Shown here one piece after another: positions 1 through 5,556 of a stretch of 5,905 nucleotides of DNA. Each line of letters starts with the position of its first letter. Positions within the stretch are counted from its first letter, which is position 1. Origin of the DNA: Desulfobacteraceae bacterium (GTDB lineage: Bacteria > Desulfobacterota > Desulfobacteria > Desulfobacterales > Desulfobacteraceae); contig JAFLJU010000375.1 in NCBI GenBank assembly GCA_022712835.1, positions 1 to 5,905 of the forward strand, written 5' to 3'. The position numbers and the translations under genes were made by a program. The notes under the pieces are model-generated. The model was not told the DNA's origin, ran no database searches, and was given only the letters and a program-made list of their open reading frames with translations.

Positions 1-914
1 CCACCACCCCGTCCCAAAAAGCCCAGGCCTTGCTGGACTATTTTAAGGAAAATCAATTTGTCTATACCCTGAATCCCCCCAAAGTCCAGGGTCACCCCAT
101 TGACGACTTCCTTTTTGAACACAAAAAAGGGTATTGCGAACATTATGCCTCGGCCTTTGCCTTCATGATGAATGTTATGGCGGTTCCCGCCCGGGTGGTG
201 GGGGGGTATCTGGGCGGGGAACACAACCCTTACGGTAACTTCATGACCATCCGACAGGCCTACGCCCATGCCTGGGTGGAGATCCTTGATGGTAAAAACG
301 GCTGGGTCAGGGTGGACCCCACCCTGGCGGTGGCACCCGGGCGATTGGAAACAAATCCGGACGGGTCTTTTGCCTCCAACCGATCTTCTCTAAGGCTGCT
401 CTCTTTTTTCGAAAAATTCAAATTTGGCCTGGACGCGGTCAACCTTAAGTGGGAGGCCTGGTTCACCGGGTATTCCTATTTTGAACAAAAAGCGTTTCTG
501 GAAAAAATCGGCCTGGGAAAAATTGGTCTGGGGAAATGGGGCGGATTTGCGGGGTTGCAATTGATTCTGGCACTGGTGGCCCTTGTCTGCCTGGCAGGGT
601 TTTTAGGGGTTCTTGTCTGGTTGTTTCAGCGGGAAAAAGTTGGATTTGATCCGGTGCAACAGGCCTATTTTCTGTTTTGTTCACGGCTTGACAAAAATGG
701 CATGGCCCGGCAATCGGACCAGGGACCCATTGACTTTGCAAACGCCTGTGTTAAAAAAAGACCGGATTTAAAACAGGAGATTATTGCCATCACAGACCTA
801 TATGTCCAGCTTCGATTCCAAAGACGAAGTCCCGCCACCACCTTGGAAGCCTTTAAAAAACAGATTAAAAATTTCAACCCAAAACCCATTTCCCCAAAGG
901 ATTTTCCCCATTGA
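1..914 (+). CDS. TgpA-like membrane transglutaminase, C-terminal part (5' end outside window)
   Basis: The 3' portion of a transglutaminase-like membrane protein (TgpA/DUF3488 type). The frame is open from nucleotide 3, and the TTG at 30 is an internal Leu rather than a start, because the residues before it fit the family. Numbered from the first full codon, 303 residues remain. The papain-like catalytic triad is visible: Cys45 in GYCEHYASAF, His89 in AHAWVE and Asp106 in VDPT. A linker follows, then one membrane segment at about residues 185-207, then a cytoplasmic tail resembling DUF4129 (about 215-275). The N-terminal multi-helix membrane region typical of the family must lie upstream. Relatives often sit beside DUF58 and MoxR-ATPase genes, which cannot be checked here. 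The physiological substrate of the family is poorly known. A small IGLGK tandem duplication lies just before the membrane helix. The stop overlaps the next gene by 4 bp. Confidence 0.88.
   Translation, partial: TTPSQKAQALLDYFKENQFVYTLNPPKVQGHPIDDFLFEHKKGYCEHYASAFAFMMNVMAVPARVVGGYLGGEHNPYGNFMTIRQAYAHAWVEILDGKNGWVRVDPTLAVAPGRLETNPDGSFASNRSSLRLLSFFEKFKFGLDAVNLKWEAWFTGYSYFEQKAFLEKIGLGKIGLGKWGGFAGLQLILALVALVCLAGFLGVLVWLFQREKVGFDPVQQAYFLFCSRLDKNGMARQSDQGPIDFANACVKKRPDLKQEIIAITDLYVQLRFQRRSPATTLEAFKKQIKNFNPKPISPKDFPH
896..901 (+). promoter_or_regulatory. Ribosome-binding site for the mutY TTG start
   Basis: AAAGGA lies 9 nt before the TTG at 911, inside the end of the transglutaminase gene. It supports the TTG start over the in-frame ATG at 956, which would remove the first helix before the conserved LPWR motif. 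Confidence 0.5.
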
Positions 915-1990
915 CCTTATCTTGCGAAACCATAGATTCTATTCAAAAACAATTAATGGCCTGGTATCCACTCCATCAGCGCAAACTGCCCTGGCGGGAA
1001 AGTTGTGACCCCTTTGCCATATGGGTGTCCGAGGTCATGCTCCAGCAGACCCAGGTTAAAACGGTCATCCCCTATTATTTGAAATTTATGGCAGCGTTTC
1101 CTTTGGTCAAGGATCTGGCCGCAGCAGATCTTGAAGTTGTGCTAAAGGGCTGGGAAGGGTTGGGCTATTATGCCCGTGCCCGAAACCTTCACCGGGCAGC
1201 GATTCTTGTGACAACCCAGTTTAAGGGAGAAATCCCCGATCAGTTTGCACCTTTTTTAACCCTGCCCGGGGTGGGGGATTATATTGCCTCGGCCGTTCAA
1301 AGTATTGCTTTTGGACATCCTCATGCGGTGGTGGACGGCAATGTCAAGCGGGTTCTGGCAAGGCTTTTTTGCCTTGAACACCCCACAAATCAAGCCGCCT
1401 CCCACAAACCGTTTAAATCATTGGCGGAAACGCTTCTGGAAAGAACCGATCCCGGCACCTTTAACCAGGCGGTGATGGAACTGGGTGCCCTTGTCTGCAC
1501 CCCGCGCCATCCCAAATGCGAAATTTGCCCCTTGGCTTATGAGTGTATCGGCCTTAAAACAAACACCCTGGATCAATTTCCCGTCCGGGTTGCCAGCAAA
1601 CGGGTGCCGACCCGGGCCATTGCCGTGGGCATTGTTCGAAAAAACGGACGGCTGCTCATTACCCGAAGGCAGTTGGATGGCCTTTTGGGCGGGTTGTGGG
1701 AATTTCCAGGTGGAAAACTTGAACTAGATGAAGACAGCTCTGCTGCCTGTGTCCGGGAAATAAGGGAAGAGACCGGGTTGGAAGTAAAAATTGATTCTTT
1801 TCTGGTCCAGATAAAACACGCCTATACCCATTTTAAGATTGAAATGGATGTGTTCTACTGTCACTATGTTTCAGGGGAGATTGACTTGAACGGCCCCATT
1901 GATTACCGGTGGATCCGGATTTCAGAAATAAACAGCTTTCCCTTTCCAAAGGCCAATCTGAAATTTATTCCTCTTATTAAAGTAAAATAA
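911..1990 (+). CDS. mutY: A/G-specific adenine DNA glycosylase with intact C-terminal Nudix box
   Basis: Base-excision repair glycosylase that removes adenine mispaired with 8-oxoguanine; 359 residues, close to family length. The N-terminal HhH-GPD domain spans about residues 10-195. LPWR (26-29), catalytic Glu41 in SEVMLQQTQ, the hairpin LPGVG (118-122) and catalytic Asp142 in VDGNVKRV are present. The [4Fe-4S] loop follows C-x6-C-x2-C-x5-C at Cys196, Cys203, Cys206 and Cys212. The C-terminal MutT-like domain (about 233-359) has YTH at 305-307, aligning with the FSH loop that reads 8-oxoguanine in E. coli MutY. It also has a complete Nudix signature from Gly268 to Leu290 (Glu274, Arg282, Glu283, Glu286, Glu287, Gly289), which classical E. 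coli MutY lacks. The TTG start overlaps the upstream stop as TTGA, implying translational coupling. Identity is very secure; nucleotide hydrolase activity is inference. Confidence 0.96.
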   Translation: MTLSCETIDSIQKQLMAWYPLHQRKLPWRESCDPFAIWVSEVMLQQTQVKTVIPYYLKFMAAFPLVKDLAAADLEVVLKGWEGLGYYARARNLHRAAILVTTQFKGEIPDQFAPFLTLPGVGDYIASAVQSIAFGHPHAVVDGNVKRVLARLFCLEHPTNQAASHKPFKSLAETLLERTDPGTFNQAVMELGALVCTPRHPKCEICPLAYECIGLKTNTLDQFPVRVASKRVPTRAIAVGIVRKNGRLLITRRQLDGLLGGLWEFPGGKLELDEDSSAACVREIREETGLEVKIDSFLVQIKHAYTHFKIEMDVFYCHYVSGEIDLNGPIDYRWIRISEINSFPFPKANLKFIPLIKVK

Positions 1991-2033
1991 GATTAAAATA
2001 AAAAATGCCCGATGCCAAACCCTGGAGTAAAAA

Positions 2034-2990
2034 ATGAACATTTATATGGAAAAGCCTGTTGCTGAAAAAGACAAGATCCGGAACATTACACTACTCGGAC
2101 TTTTGGCCAATATCCTTTTGTCCGGGGTGAAGTTTGCCCTGGGTATAATGGGTAACAGCCAGGCTGTCGTAGCAGATGCCTTGCATAGCTTTTCAGACAC
2201 ATCTTCTGACTTTGTGATTCTCTTCGGGGTAAAATACTGGACTGCCCCGGCAGATGATTGCCACCCCTTTGGACACCAGAAAATCGAATCCTTTGTGACC
2301 ATCACCATTGGCCTGATTCTCATGGGGGTTGCGATAGGCATTGGGTACAACGCCATTTTATCCCTCATGACCCCTTCCAAAGCGAGCCTGAACTGGGTGG
2401 TCATCATTGGCCCCCTTCTCTCCTTTATTGTCAAGGAGATCATGTTTCGGCTTACCTACAGGGTTGGTATTGAAACCAACTCCTCTGCTGTAAAGGCTAA
2501 TGCATGGCACCACAGGACCGATGCCCTGTCTTCCATTCCGGTCCTTGTGGCGGTAGTTGCCACCCTGATTAATCCGAAGCTTGCCTTCCTGGATCAAGTG
2601 GGCGCCATCATTGTGTCGGTATTTATCATTAAAGTCGGCCTGGATATTCTCTTTTCCAGTGTGAGCGAACTTCTGGATGCAGGCATGCCGCAACACGAAC
2701 TTATTGCCATTGAAAATACCATTATGACCATCCCCGATGTCAAAGGGGCTCATAGAATAAGAAGCCGCAAAATAGCCGGTTCCTTTTATCTGGACCTCCA
2801 TCTGGAAGTGGAGGGCTCCATGACGGTCACGGCGGGTCATAACATCTCTGAAACCGTCAAAGTGATTCTTCTTGAAAAAAACAGCCGAATCATTGATGTA
2901 ATGGTTCATCTGGAACCGGTATCAAAAAAAAATAAAGAGAGTAAAAACCAGAAAATTAAAGATCAAGACAATATCAAATCCGGCGAATAA
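2034..2990 (+). CDS. Cation diffusion facilitator (CDF) family metal efflux transporter
   Basis: Inner-membrane divalent-cation/proton antiporter of the CDF family; 318 residues, a normal length. About six helices are visible (roughly 17-38, 45-65, 86-108, 120-142, 164-180, 184-206), followed by a cytoplasmic domain (about 212-296) of the CDF dimerisation fold. Against E. coli FieF/YiiP numbering with a constant offset of six, the transport site is His51 and Asp55 in helix 2 plus His159 and Asp163 in helix 5. The helix 2-3 loop carries Asp74, His77 and His81 (DDCHPFGH). Candidate cytoplasmic-domain metal ligands are His256, His269 and His292. A His rather than Asp in helix 2 resembles zinc-selective members, but the true metal (Zn, Fe, Mn, Cd) cannot be settled from sequence. 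The C-terminal 20 residues are Lys/Asn-rich. GGAG at 2024-2027, 6 nt before ATG, supports the start. The 43-nt gap after mutY shows no terminator, so cotranscription is possible. Confidence 0.95.
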   Translation: MNIYMEKPVAEKDKIRNITLLGLLANILLSGVKFALGIMGNSQAVVADALHSFSDTSSDFVILFGVKYWTAPADDCHPFGHQKIESFVTITIGLILMGVAIGIGYNAILSLMTPSKASLNWVVIIGPLLSFIVKEIMFRLTYRVGIETNSSAVKANAWHHRTDALSSIPVLVAVVATLINPKLAFLDQVGAIIVSVFIIKVGLDILFSSVSELLDAGMPQHELIAIENTIMTIPDVKGAHRIRSRKIAGSFYLDLHLEVEGSMTVTAGHNISETVKVILLEKNSRIIDVMVHLEPVSKKNKESKNQKIKDQDNIKSGE

Positions 2991-3009
2991 AAAATCAGCT
3001 AGGTTCGCC
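2982..3009 (+). repeat. Inverted repeat around the transporter stop codon
   Basis: GGCGAA (2982-2987) is complementary to TTCGCC (3004-3009), giving a 6-bp stem with a 16-nt loop that contains the TAA stop of the CDF gene. No U-run follows, so it is not a canonical intrinsic terminator, though it could protect the 3' end. TTCGCC overlaps a second small arm, GCCTT (3007-3011) with AAGGC (3018-3022), so two hairpins would compete. Confidence 0.3.
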
Positions 3010-3121
3010 TTAGAAGAAAGGCCATGGATAGCCTGTAAAAAGAAAACTGCCATGGGCAATTGAATTGATTCATATTCTGATTACCTTAATGAAACGAGGG
3101 GCAAAATCAGGAAATGATAAA
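2991..3121 (+). other. Leader between the transporter and sigma-factor genes
   Basis: A 131-bp stretch without a gene if the sigma factor starts at 3122. It contains two copies of GCCATGG (3022-3028 and 3049-3055). Because CCATGG is self-complementary, these could pair with each other or serve as a paired binding site. No convincing -35/-10 pair was found, so the sigma-factor promoter is unassigned. The first in-frame TTG (3065) and an in-frame ATG (3089) fall here without a good ribosome-binding site. Confidence 0.35.
3109..3112 (+). promoter_or_regulatory. Ribosome-binding site deciding the sigma-factor start
   Basis: AGGA lies 9 nt before the ATG at 3122. The in-frame TTG at 3065 and ATG at 3089 have no comparable site, and the residues they would add (rich in Ile, Lys and Gly) do not resemble an ECF sigma N-terminus. 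Confidence 0.5.
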
Positions 3122-3721
3122 ATGGGACGCAATCAAAAGGAATACAGGCAGGTATTTAAAGATCTGACCTATCCCCATATGACGCTTTTATATAATGTGG
3201 CCCTGAAATATACAGGCAATGTGTTTGATGCCCAGGATATCGTTCAGGAAACCTTTATGATGGCATACAATAAATTCCATCAGCTCAAGGAGTTCTCTAA
3301 GTGCAAGTCCTGGCTGTTGAGAATATTGAGAAATAATTTTTTGAAAAGCTGTCAAAAGATTAAAAATCAGCAGCGGCTGTCTGAAACCGATTATATTGAA
3401 TTTTTGAAAAGCCATATCAAACAAAAGGACCCTGAAGAAATCCTTGTGGAAAAATCAGGCTTAAACGGCATTGATAGCGCCATGGAAAAGCTTCCGGTAA
3501 AATACCGCGAAGTTTTGACCCTTTATTACTTGGATGACATGCTTTATAAAGAGATTGCCAGTGTTTTGGATATTCCCATGGGAACCGTCATGTCCCGGTT
3601 GACCCGGGCAAGGGAAGGAATAAAAAAACACTTATTAAGCCAACAGCCTCCTGTGGGTGGTAAGATATTAAACATTAATTTTAGACGGCAGAATCCAAAA
3701 TTAAAATACCAGGCCGAATAA
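3122..3721 (+). CDS. RNA polymerase sigma factor, sigma-70 family, ECF type
   Basis: A group-4 (extracytoplasmic function) sigma factor that would direct RNA polymerase to a specific promoter set; 199 residues from the chosen ATG. Sigma region 2 covers about residues 13-81, with the core-binding motif DAQDIVQETF at 36-45 and the -10 recognition part through KSWLLRILRNNFLK. A linker of about 35 residues leads to region 4 (about 117-172), whose helix-turn-helix is LYKEIASVLDIPMGTVMSRL at 141-160 for -35 contact. The last 25 residues or so after KKHLLSQ are a basic tail outside the sigma fold. No anti-sigma gene follows, although such genes commonly sit directly downstream of ECF sigma genes. 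Instead, a convergent gene overlaps the 3' end by 41 bp. The gene looks more A+T-rich than the left block. Its regulon and activating signal are unknown. A longer form from TTG 3065 (218 residues) is possible but less likely. Confidence 0.9.
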   Translation: MGRNQKEYRQVFKDLTYPHMTLLYNVALKYTGNVFDAQDIVQETFMMAYNKFHQLKEFSKCKSWLLRILRNNFLKSCQKIKNQQRLSETDYIEFLKSHIKQKDPEEILVEKSGLNGIDSAMEKLPVKYREVLTLYYLDDMLYKEIASVLDIPMGTVMSRLTRAREGIKKHLLSQQPPVGGKILNINFRRQNPKLKYQAE

Positions 3722-4718
3722 AATAAGTTCCTTCATTGAGAAAGGCCTTAAATTTTGGGTGGGATCGGAGCTGGTTGGCCAATGCTTTGACATAGTGTTG
3801 GGTCCTTAGAATATGGTCACCGGTTTCATTGTCCCGGGTCTCGGCAAGACTGGCCAGGGCGATGATGGTGGCATCCCGGGTCTGTTGGATGTCCTTGGTG
3901 TTTTTTTGGAGCATGGCAATCATCTGATTGGTATGCTGGGCCATGATTCCGAATTCATCATTGCTGCTCACCGTGATCCGGGTGTCCAGATTTCCCTGGG
4001 TCACTTTTATCAGGGCTGTGTTCTCTTTTCCCACAGCTATATTCAGGTTTTTGGTATAGGACAATATGAGATTGAAAATGTGAATTAGAAAGAGGAGGGT
4101 GACAAAACCGATTTCCTTTATTACCGATACCCTGGCAGACTTGGCATCAATGGTATCCAGGTTCATCATCCACCCCAGATCTTTGAGAATCACCAATAAA
4201 ATAATGGCTGCCACAGTAATGGCTGCTATGGCAGCCACGATACCGAATTTTAAGGTCATCGGAAAATAACGGGGATCTACCTGGATATTCTGATTCAGGG
4301 CTGCCAATTGTGTGGCAATGATCCGTTCCCTGGCCAGGGCCAAGTCTGTTGCCATGAAAAAACCAAGGGTTGTGGTTCCCAATATTATTTTTAGTCCGCT
4401 TTCAATACCGGGGAATCCATACATCCATTTGTTTATGCCGGCAATGACGAGCCCAACGCTGAAGCAGCAGAGCAGTTCAATACAAAATTGTCTTGTGATC
4501 TGGTTTCGGCCCTGGATATTGTTCATGAATTTTTTCAATAAAATCAGTCTCAGAACATAGAAAAAACTGAAAATAAGGGTTAGCTCAATAAACCAGTCCA
4601 ATAGCTTAAGGGTTTCAACCAGGGGGCAGACCTGACCGCCGTATATGCCCATGATCAATATGGCTGTCAGGTAGTGACTTCCACTTCTGGTATGGGGTTC
4701 GCCAATTGTATTTTGCAT
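3681..4718 (-). CDS. Membrane HAMP sensor with truncated HD-GYP phosphodiesterase domain (probable remnant)
   Basis: 345 residues from the ATG at 4718. Six hydrophobic segments (about 15-33, 43-62, 79-96, 107-124, 156-180, 200-221) form an N-terminal membrane sensor of no recognised named type. A HAMP linker follows (about 222-270, with GNLDTRITVSSNDEFG). From about residue 280 the sequence matches the start of an HD-GYP domain: TRDATIIALASLAETRDNET, then GDHILRTQHYVKALANQL. Glu298 and His302 match the first metal ligands of that fold. Similarity ends near residue 330, and about 15 unrelated residues follow before the stop. The HD pair, the GYP loop and the remaining metal ligands are missing, so cyclic-di-GMP hydrolysis is not expected. 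The complete domain would need roughly 130 more residues, but that DNA is occupied by the sigma gene. AAAGGA precedes the ATG; a TTG at 4739 would add seven residues. It is most likely a decayed receptor, although a catalysis-free sensor is not excluded. Confidence 0.8.
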   Translation of the reverse strand: MQNTIGEPHTRSGSHYLTAILIMGIYGGQVCPLVETLKLLDWFIELTLIFSFFYVLRLILLKKFMNNIQGRNQITRQFCIELLCCFSVGLVIAGINKWMYGFPGIESGLKIILGTTTLGFFMATDLALARERIIATQLAALNQNIQVDPRYFPMTLKFGIVAAIAAITVAAIILLVILKDLGWMMNLDTIDAKSARVSVIKEIGFVTLLFLIHIFNLILSYTKNLNIAVGKENTALIKVTQGNLDTRITVSSNDEFGIMAQHTNQMIAMLQKNTKDIQQTRDATIIALASLAETRDNETGDHILRTQHYVKALANQLRSHPKFKAFLNEGTYFIRPGILILDSAV

Positions 4719-4724
4719 TGATTG

Positions 4725-4730
4725 TCCTTT
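4725..4730 (-). promoter_or_regulatory. Ribosome-binding site deciding the sensor start
   Basis: On the minus strand AAAGGA stands 6 nt before the ATG at 4718. It falls inside the first codons of the longer TTG-initiated version, so the ATG is favoured. Confidence 0.5.
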
Positions 4731-4755
4731 GACTGACAAGTAAGATTCTTCGGTG

Positions 4756-4771
4756 CATCAGATTCCTGATG
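4756..4771. repeat. Perfect 6-bp hairpin between the exported-protein and sensor genes
   Basis: CATCAG (4756-4761) and CTGATG (4766-4771) form a perfect stem with a 4-nt loop. On the minus strand it lies about 40 nt after the stop of the exported-protein gene. No U-run follows, so an intrinsic terminator is not supported; it may be an attenuator, a processing site or chance. Confidence 0.3.
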
Positions 4772-4792
4772 GCCTGGGATTGTTAGGGATGA

Positions 4793-4804
4793 AGCCCATG
4801 GGCT
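4793..4804. repeat. Perfect 12-bp palindrome AGCCCATGGGCT
   Basis: A fully self-complementary 12-mer placed 6 bp from the stop codon of the exported-protein gene. With no loop it suits a dimeric protein site or a REP-like repeat unit better than a terminator hairpin. No second full copy was found in the window, although shorter CCATGG cores occur at 3023 and 3050. Confidence 0.35.
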
Positions 4805-4810
4805 ACCATT

Positions 4811-5248
4811 TTATCTTAGGCAGTTTTTGTCACGCTTATACACGGTTGTCTGATTCACAACCTCTATATATTTGTCACAATTGCCATTTTGACCTCTGTT
4901 ATCTGTAAATCTTATGTAGTTTGCTGAATCTATTTTTGCATATACATTGGCGTAATTTATTGTAATTTTTGTAATATTCATGCATTTGGTCTGGCCCGGG
5001 GGGATTTCCGGTCCCCAGATCTCGGGGTCGAGCCCTTCTCTGACAGACATTTTCAGGAAGCGGGAATCACTCCCAGGATAACAAACACCGTTGCCACGAC
5101 AGACCTTTGTCAAGGGTTTGGTCAGGCTGTTGGTCACACAAAACTCCTTTTTCGGGATCAGGCCCCCGCCCGCCACAATTGAGGTAAAACCGAAGAACAT
5201 AACCATGATTATCATCAGAAAATGTAAATGATGCGATTTGATCTTCAT
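4811..5248 (-). CDS. Small exported six-cysteine protein of unknown family
   Basis: 145 residues; I do not recognise the family. The N-terminus is a clear signal peptide: a basic, His-containing n-region (MKIKSHHLHF), a hydrophobic stretch at about 11-25, and probable cleavage after Ala26 (IVA before GGG). There is no lipobox Cys, so a soluble periplasmic or secreted protein of about 119 residues is expected. Six cysteines (37, 50, 56, 89, 124, 143) lie in the mature part, an even number compatible with three disulfides. The second half (about 90-143) alternates polar and hydrophobic residues, suggesting beta structure. AAGGAGGT at 5253-5260 gives a near-perfect ribosome-binding site, and the start is unambiguous. 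The truncated sensor gene follows on the same strand after 92 bp, so the two may share a transcript; a ligand or sensor-partner role would be pure inference. Confidence 0.75.
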   Translation of the reverse strand: MKIKSHHLHFLMIIMVMFFGFTSIVAGGGLIPKKEFCVTNSLTKPLTKVCRGNGVCYPGSDSRFLKMSVREGLDPEIWGPEIPPGQTKCMNITKITINYANVYAKIDSANYIRFTDNRGQNGNCDKYIEVVNQTTVYKRDKNCLR

Positions 5249-5252
5249 AAAT

Positions 5253-5260
5253 ACCTCCTT
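5253..5260 (-). promoter_or_regulatory. Consensus Shine-Dalgarno of the exported-protein gene
   Basis: AAGGAGGT on the minus strand is an eight-base match to the 16S anti-Shine-Dalgarno, 4 nt before the ATG at 5248. It is the strongest ribosome-binding site in the window and suggests efficient translation of this small exported protein. Confidence 0.7.
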
Positions 5261-5486
5261 TGAGTTCCCCAGAGATTGTGTCGAAACACATTCAGAGCAG
5301 ACTATCGCATTTGAACATGGAATAGGCTGGCAGCTGATTGCAATTCATCGTAAATAAATGAAATTGATAATGCAAAAGTCATTGCTGGAAGTTAAAATAC
5401 CTAAAAATGGTTAGCATCTATTCATGGCCATGTCAATGCATGGAACAATAGAATCAATCGTTATGCTTTTGGGGGGAAGATATGGG
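5261..5486. other. Divergent A+T-rich spacer
   Basis: Most of the 314-bp gap between the exported-protein gene (leftward) and the MOSC gene (rightward). No RNA gene or conserved riboswitch was recognised. On the minus strand TTGCAT, 17 nt, TACGAT (5348-5376) is a weak sigma-70-like candidate for the exported-protein gene. An imperfect palindrome lies at 5418-5451, with CATGGCCATG (5423-5432) at its left side. A G-run at 5471-5476 precedes an ATG that is in frame with the MOSC gene. Confidence 0.35.
5418..5451. repeat. Imperfect inverted repeat in the divergent spacer
   Basis: CTATT (5418-5422) pairs with AATAG (5447-5451), and inside it CATG (5423-5426) with CATG (5439-5442). The left half contains the 10-bp palindrome CATGGCCATG. 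It lies about 36-70 bp upstream of the proposed MOSC-gene promoter, where an operator could sit; the arms are short and function is unproven. Confidence 0.25.
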
Positions 5487-5516
5487 TTGGATTTTTGTGC
5501 TACATTGTGATATAAA
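5487..5516 (+). promoter_or_regulatory. Candidate sigma-70 promoter of the MOSC gene
   Basis: TTGGAT (5487-5492) and TATAAA (5511-5516) are separated by 18 bp, with TG one base upstream of the -10 (TGATATAAA), an extended -10 element. A perfect TATAAT at 5532-5537 is a rival -10 but has no -35 at proper distance; the nearest, TTGTGA at 5505, is 21 bp away. Either would leave a short leader before the GTG at 5563. Confidence 0.35.
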
Positions 5517-5550
5517 ACCCAGTGTAAATATTATAATCAACTTAATTTAC

Positions 5551-5556
5551 AGGGGA
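5551..5556 (+). promoter_or_regulatory. Ribosome-binding site of the MOSC-gene GTG start
   Basis: AGGGGA lies 6 nt before GTG 5563. It supports that start over the in-frame ATG at 5482, which has its own purine-rich GGGGGGAAG tract directly upstream. Confidence 0.5.

Noticed and set aside
514..534. IGLGK tandem duplication as a functional repeat
   Set aside because: It is only two five-residue copies in a linker before a membrane helix, too small to call a repeat domain.
463..741. Minus-strand ORF inside the transglutaminase gene
   Set aside because: It is antisense to the membrane segment and tail of a real gene, and its Pro/Gln-rich composition is typical of a shadow frame.
2358..2909. 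183-residue minus-strand ORF opposite the transporter gene
   Set aside because: It lies wholly inside the well-supported CDF gene, and its translation shows no domain or ribosome-binding site; it is a shadow frame.
2982..3022. Intrinsic terminator after the transporter gene
   Set aside because: The stems are only 5-6 bp and are followed by A/G-rich sequence rather than a U-run.
3065..3121. Longer sigma-factor N-terminus from TTG 3065 or ATG 3089
   Set aside because: Neither has a ribosome-binding site, and the added residues do not resemble ECF sigma N-termini, whereas ATG 3122 has AGGA at good spacing.
3813..4088. 91-residue + strand ORF opposite the sensor gene
   Set aside because: It overlaps the HAMP and HD-GYP coding region in antisense, with no recognisable motif.
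5328..5343. Sigma-54-like TGGCA...TTGCAA on the + strand
   Set aside because: The GG and GC elements are separated by 9 instead of 10 nt, so the spacing is one base short for a functional -24/-12 promoter.
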